DNA of 64,000 bases from positions 62,001-126,000 of the forward strand of contig CAZVGZ010000005.1 in assembly GCA_964627605.1 (NCBI GenBank). Direction: 5' to 3'. The notes under the pieces were generated by a model. It did no database searches. It saw nothing but the letters and a program-made list of their open reading frames with translations, and was not told the origin of the DNA. The position numbers and the translations under genes were made by a program. Of the stretch, positions 61,329-64,000 are shown in pieces (position 1 is the stretch's first letter; every line of letters starts with the position of its first letter). The stretch comes from CAZVGZ01 sp964627605 (GTDB lineage: Bacteria > Latescibacterota > MWCZ01 > CAZVGZ01).

Positions 61329-62904
61329 ATGCAACACAAAACAGTCACCTTGGGCCTGCTGGTCACTAGTCTCTGCGTGGTTTGGGTTGCAGCCCAACCA
61401 TGGGGTGGTCGGACTCCTGACGCAGCCGAGATGATCTTAGGAGCAGACCGCGTCGTCGTAGGAACCCGCATCGGTGGAGATTCCCAAGAAGCCATCAGAG
61501 TCTTGGTGACTGAACGGTGGTGCCGCTCAACCGCTGACACAGTCTGGGTTGAGGGTGTTTCTGCGACGGATACGTCATCCTGGCATGTAGGCTCTACCGC
61601 CGTCATGTTTCTCGACGTCGTCCGCGTCCAAGACGTCAGATATCGAGTAACAGCCAGCAGATCGGCGATATGGCCGTTGGACGGATCAGACACGGCTGTA
61701 GGTTGTTTGGGTGGGGCTATGCCCCACAAAATTCAGAAAGCCATACTAAAGCGTCATGTGCGGTTTCTAAAGCACGATATTGGCCGCGAGGCAGCGCAGG
61801 AGACCTATGCCCGTTTCGTGGCATACAGGTTGTCGCTGACGGACGTTTCAACTGGTGATCCAAAAGTTGTCGGCAGCCAACACGCCGACCTGGCTATCCT
61901 TGGCCAGCTAAAACGGTACTATGGCGACCGGCTTTTGCTCCACCTCGCAAAGAGCCCCTATCCCTTGATTAGGCGCGATGTCCTTCGCCTCACAGCGCGG
62001 GATGTGAGTGATCCTAAAGCCGCCCGGAGGGCTGCTGCGGCGCTCTTCGATCCGTCCAGCAGAGTTCAAGCCGCAGCGGCTGATCTGCTAACAATATCGC
62101 CCGTTGACAGCGTCCGATTTTGGCTTCGCAGGGGGCTGAAATCGAGCGGCCTGGGTCACGATAGCCGTCTGCCGCAGGTGAACTCGCTCACGCTAAAAAA
62201 TCCTCGGTCGGGGCGTGTGGTTGTTGTCGAATCGATAGCCGCAACAAAAGACACCGGCGCGATCTATCTGCTGCGCTCTATGCTGTTTTCCAACGATGCT
62301 CAAGAGTTTGCTGCGGTGCTGTCGGCGCTCAGTGCGCTTGGAGATTCGACTCTGATTAGTTCACTGAAGACGTTCCTTGCGCACAACACGCAGTGGTGCG
62401 ATGAGTCAGCAAGGCCGACCGGCGATGACTGTCTTTCCTTTGACGCAAAAACCGCCAGGATGACGGCGGTGCGTTTTCTGGCAGAGACCGATGAACCGGA
62501 GGCGCTGCGGATTGTTGAGGCGGTGTTCGCCGACCACAAAGAGCGCTCGTCCATCAGAAGAGTTGCAGGTCGAAGGCTGATCTTGGGGGATAGGCTGGCC
62601 GCTGTCGATATTATTGATTACCGACCTCGCGAACCCATCAAGGCGGGCAAGGGAGTTGGCACTAATGCTGTTGATGGAGCACCCGGCACCTGAAGCAGCG
62701 CAGGCCCTCAGGCATGCGTATCACAATTTCGTTTTCGATGTGAACAGGTGGTATGCCGCTCAGGCGGTGTCGGTGGCACTCGGACAAGAAGCGTGTGCGT
62801 GGTTGAATGAGATTTCAGATCTTTTGGGAGGCGAGAGTATATGGCTTGCGGACAAGGTAGAGATCACCAAGGAGGCGACATGCGGAACCGGCGCATCGCC
62901 CTAG
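61329..62904 (+). pseudogene. HEAT-repeat secreted protein, frameshifted near the 3' end
   Basis: Envelope HEAT/armadillo-repeat protein. The ATG at 61329 begins a signal peptide (MQHKTVTLGLLVTSLCVVWV). Repeats run through LAKSPYPLIRRDVLRLTARD, PSSRVQAAAADLLTISPVDS and similar helices. The ATG frame ends at 62693, but the helical pattern continues in the next frame as LANPSRRARELALMLLMEHP and RHAYHNFVFDVNRWYAAQAV up to TAG 62902. The shift can be placed at the five-G run 62585-62589. Sequencing error or true mutation. The end overlaps the next start by 25 bases, which suggests that the shifted frame is the original one. Confidence 0.75.
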
Positions 62905-64000
62905 CTTGTACCCTTACTTTCTCGCTCATCGCTGCGGTGACGTTCGGCGGATGCGGGCGATTTGGTGCTGCGGTTCCTCGCAGAGACTCAGGCGAACTTA
63001 GCGCCGTGCGCAGCTCGCTCGACAGTCTGATGGATGGTTCCAATCTGGGACAGGCGCACATCGGAGTTGCCGCCCAGTCGCTCAATGACGGCCAATGGAT
63101 ATACCATCACAACACAGACCGGTTGTTCATGCCGGCGAGCACCGCCAAGCTGTTCACCGCCATCGCCGCTCTGTCTAAGCTCGGCCCAACCTGGAGGTTT
63201 ACGACGTCGGTCACAACCGACTCAAGTATTGTTGACGGACATGCACTCGGAAATCTGCTCTTGGTAGGAAGTGGCGATCCCACCCTGCATACGCCCAACC
63301 TACTCGATCTCGCCGGAGATTTGGCGGCCATGGGTATAACAGACATCGATGGAGACTTAGTTCTTGATGTGAGTTGGTTTGATGAAGTGCTCTATGGACC
63401 AGGATGGATGTGGGACGAGGGGCCGCTGCCGTTTAATGCGCCGGTGAGTGGTCTCAACGTCAACGGCAACTGTGTTCGCTTGACCGTGCGACCGGGCACT
63501 GTCCTCGGCACGCCAGCGGCGGCGGGTTTTCATCCAACGACGATGTATGGCGTAATCGAAAATAGGGCGGTCACAGGCCAGGGGTCGCGCCTTACCATCG
63601 GTCGTTTGGATGGCGAGCAGGGAGTGGACCGATGGCTTGTAGAGGGGGGTGTCAGGCTTGGATCATCGCCAGTGACAAAATTCCGCTCTGTGAGTCATCC
63701 GCTGACCTATGTCGCCAAAATCTGGACCGAAGCCATCCAACACTCAAGAATTGAACTCCATGGTCAGGTGCGATTCGGAACATCACCACCACAGACGGTA
63801 GTATTGGCCCGCCATCGCTCGACTACACTGGATGTGATTGTGCGTGGCTATCTCAAGCAGAGCCACAACTTAGCTGGAGAGTCGCTGGTCAAAACACTGG
63901 GCGCGTTGGAATACGGACCGCCAGGGTCGTGGCGATCGGGTATTGGTGTGATAAAACGCTGGCTGAGCAGGAGCGTCGGGATCGACTCCGTGCAGTACCG
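62880..64000 (+). CDS. dacB: D-alanyl-D-alanine carboxypeptidase/endopeptidase (PBP4/DacB type), 3' end cut by window
   Basis: Peptidoglycan hydrolase, low-molecular-mass PBP class C. AAGGAGG lies just before the ATG at 62880. The N-terminus has a signal sequence and lipobox-like Cys25 (AAVTFGGCGRF). The catalytic SxxK is Ser87-Lys90 in FMPASTAKLFTAIAAL, and the SxN motif is QSHNLAGESL about 250 residues later. The domain between carries GSGDPTLHTPN and DVSWFDEVLYGPGW, typical of DacB. The KTG motif would be beyond the window. Starts inside the HEAT gene's tail, so it is likely cotranscribed. Confidence 0.93.
   Translation, partial: MRNRRIALACTLTFSLIAAVTFGGCGRFGAAVPRRDSGELSAVRSSLDSLMDGSNLGQAHIGVAAQSLNDGQWIYHHNTDRLFMPASTAKLFTAIAALSKLGPTWRFTTSVTTDSSIVDGHALGNLLLVGSGDPTLHTPNLLDLAGDLAAMGITDIDGDLVLDVSWFDEVLYGPGWMWDEGPLPFNAPVSGLNVNGNCVRLTVRPGTVLGTPAAAGFHPTTMYGVIENRAVTGQGSRLTIGRLDGEQGVDRWLVEGGVRLGSSPVTKFRSVSHPLTYVAKIWTEAIQHSRIELHGQVRFGTSPPQTVVLARHRSTTLDVIVRGYLKQSHNLAGESLVKTLGALEYGPPGSWRSGIGVIKRWLSRSVGIDSVQY

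Noticed and set aside
1..64000. Reassignment of TAG to an amino acid in this organism
   Set aside because: About half of the genes end at TAG exactly where their families end (for example hpf, DegT, GH38, neuC), so TAG must be a working stop. The two in-frame TAGs are listed as local anomalies only.
1..64000. CRISPR array, tRNA, rRNA, prophage, insertion sequence
   Set aside because: I saw no spaced direct repeats, no tRNA cloverleaf, and no transposase, integrase or phage structural gene.

Overview
The window reads as a fragment of an uncultured, diderm, heterotrophic bacterium with moderate-to-high GC. It carries PorV/PorQ-family and other outer-membrane barrels, lipoproteins, a type IX-style sorting domain, NtrY/NtrX-like regulators with DUF4390 and DUF5683 neighbours, a YtxJ-like bacillithiol protein, and many PhyH, TIM-barrel sugar isomerase, FAD-oxidoreductase and glycosidase genes. 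This mix suggests Poribacteria, Latescibacterota or a related lineage. That is an inference from gene families; no rRNA or other phylogenetic marker settles it. Two runs of ten N show that this is a scaffolded draft. No tRNA, rRNA, CRISPR array, phage or insertion sequence was recognised.

Layout. 1-16.6 kb is almost all minus strand: PhyH (cut by the window edge), recJ, a PorV-like barrel, DUF2953, a 2,054-residue secreted beta-helix/cadherin-like protein with an exact internal 1,149-bp duplication, a membrane-anchored unknown, a GH38 alpha-mannosidase, a frameshifted acyl-ACP thioesterase, a nitrilase-fold hydrolase, aroQ and an HD protein. 16.8-26.0 kb is plus strand: DHDPS-family aldolase, phosphodiesterase, hpf, DegT aminotransferase, a DUF6785-type membrane protein, radC interrupted by an in-frame TAG, a sugar isomerase and a lipoprotein. 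26.1-31.0 kb is minus strand: a translationally coupled FAD reductase/phytoene-squalene synthase/pyrF operon, a secreted protein interrupted by another in-frame TAG, and a Nif3-like protein. 31.3-37.9 kb holds an alpha/beta hydrolase coupled to a beta-propeller glycosidase-like protein, an IscA/ErpA-type protein, an epimerase coupled to a nucleotidyltransferase, a DUF2064 transferase and an SDR. 38.0-43.0 kb is minus strand: GDPD and a DUF5683/DUF4390/NtrY/NtrX regulatory operon. 43.4-49.9 kb holds ppdK, a barrel gene broken by an assembly gap, a URO-D remnant, a polysaccharide deacetylase, an orphan sorting domain and a HemC-fold protein lacking its catalytic residues. 49.9-55.2 kb holds a sugar isomerase and a nonulosonic (sialic-type) acid cluster: neuC, a hydroxyacid dehydrogenase and neuA, with neuB divergent. 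55.2-64 kb holds HPt, YtxJ and HATPase-like genes, a large FAD oxidoreductase, an ABC ATPase with a beta-helix lipoprotein, a frameshifted HEAT-repeat protein, and a dacB-type PBP cut by the window edge.

Themes. The genes point to uptake and trimming of complex glycans (alpha-mannosidase, propeller glycosidase-like protein, deacetylase, several TIM-barrel isomerases), a large adhesive surface protein, and a sialic-type surface sugar. Together these fit a host- or particle-associated life. Two further patterns stand out. TAG is the commonest stop codon (27 of 54 genes by my count, against 20 TGA and 7 TAA), and two otherwise intact genes carry an in-frame TAG. Separately, two genes are frameshifted, and all three breaks can be placed at short G/C homopolymers, which looks like sequencing error as much as decay.
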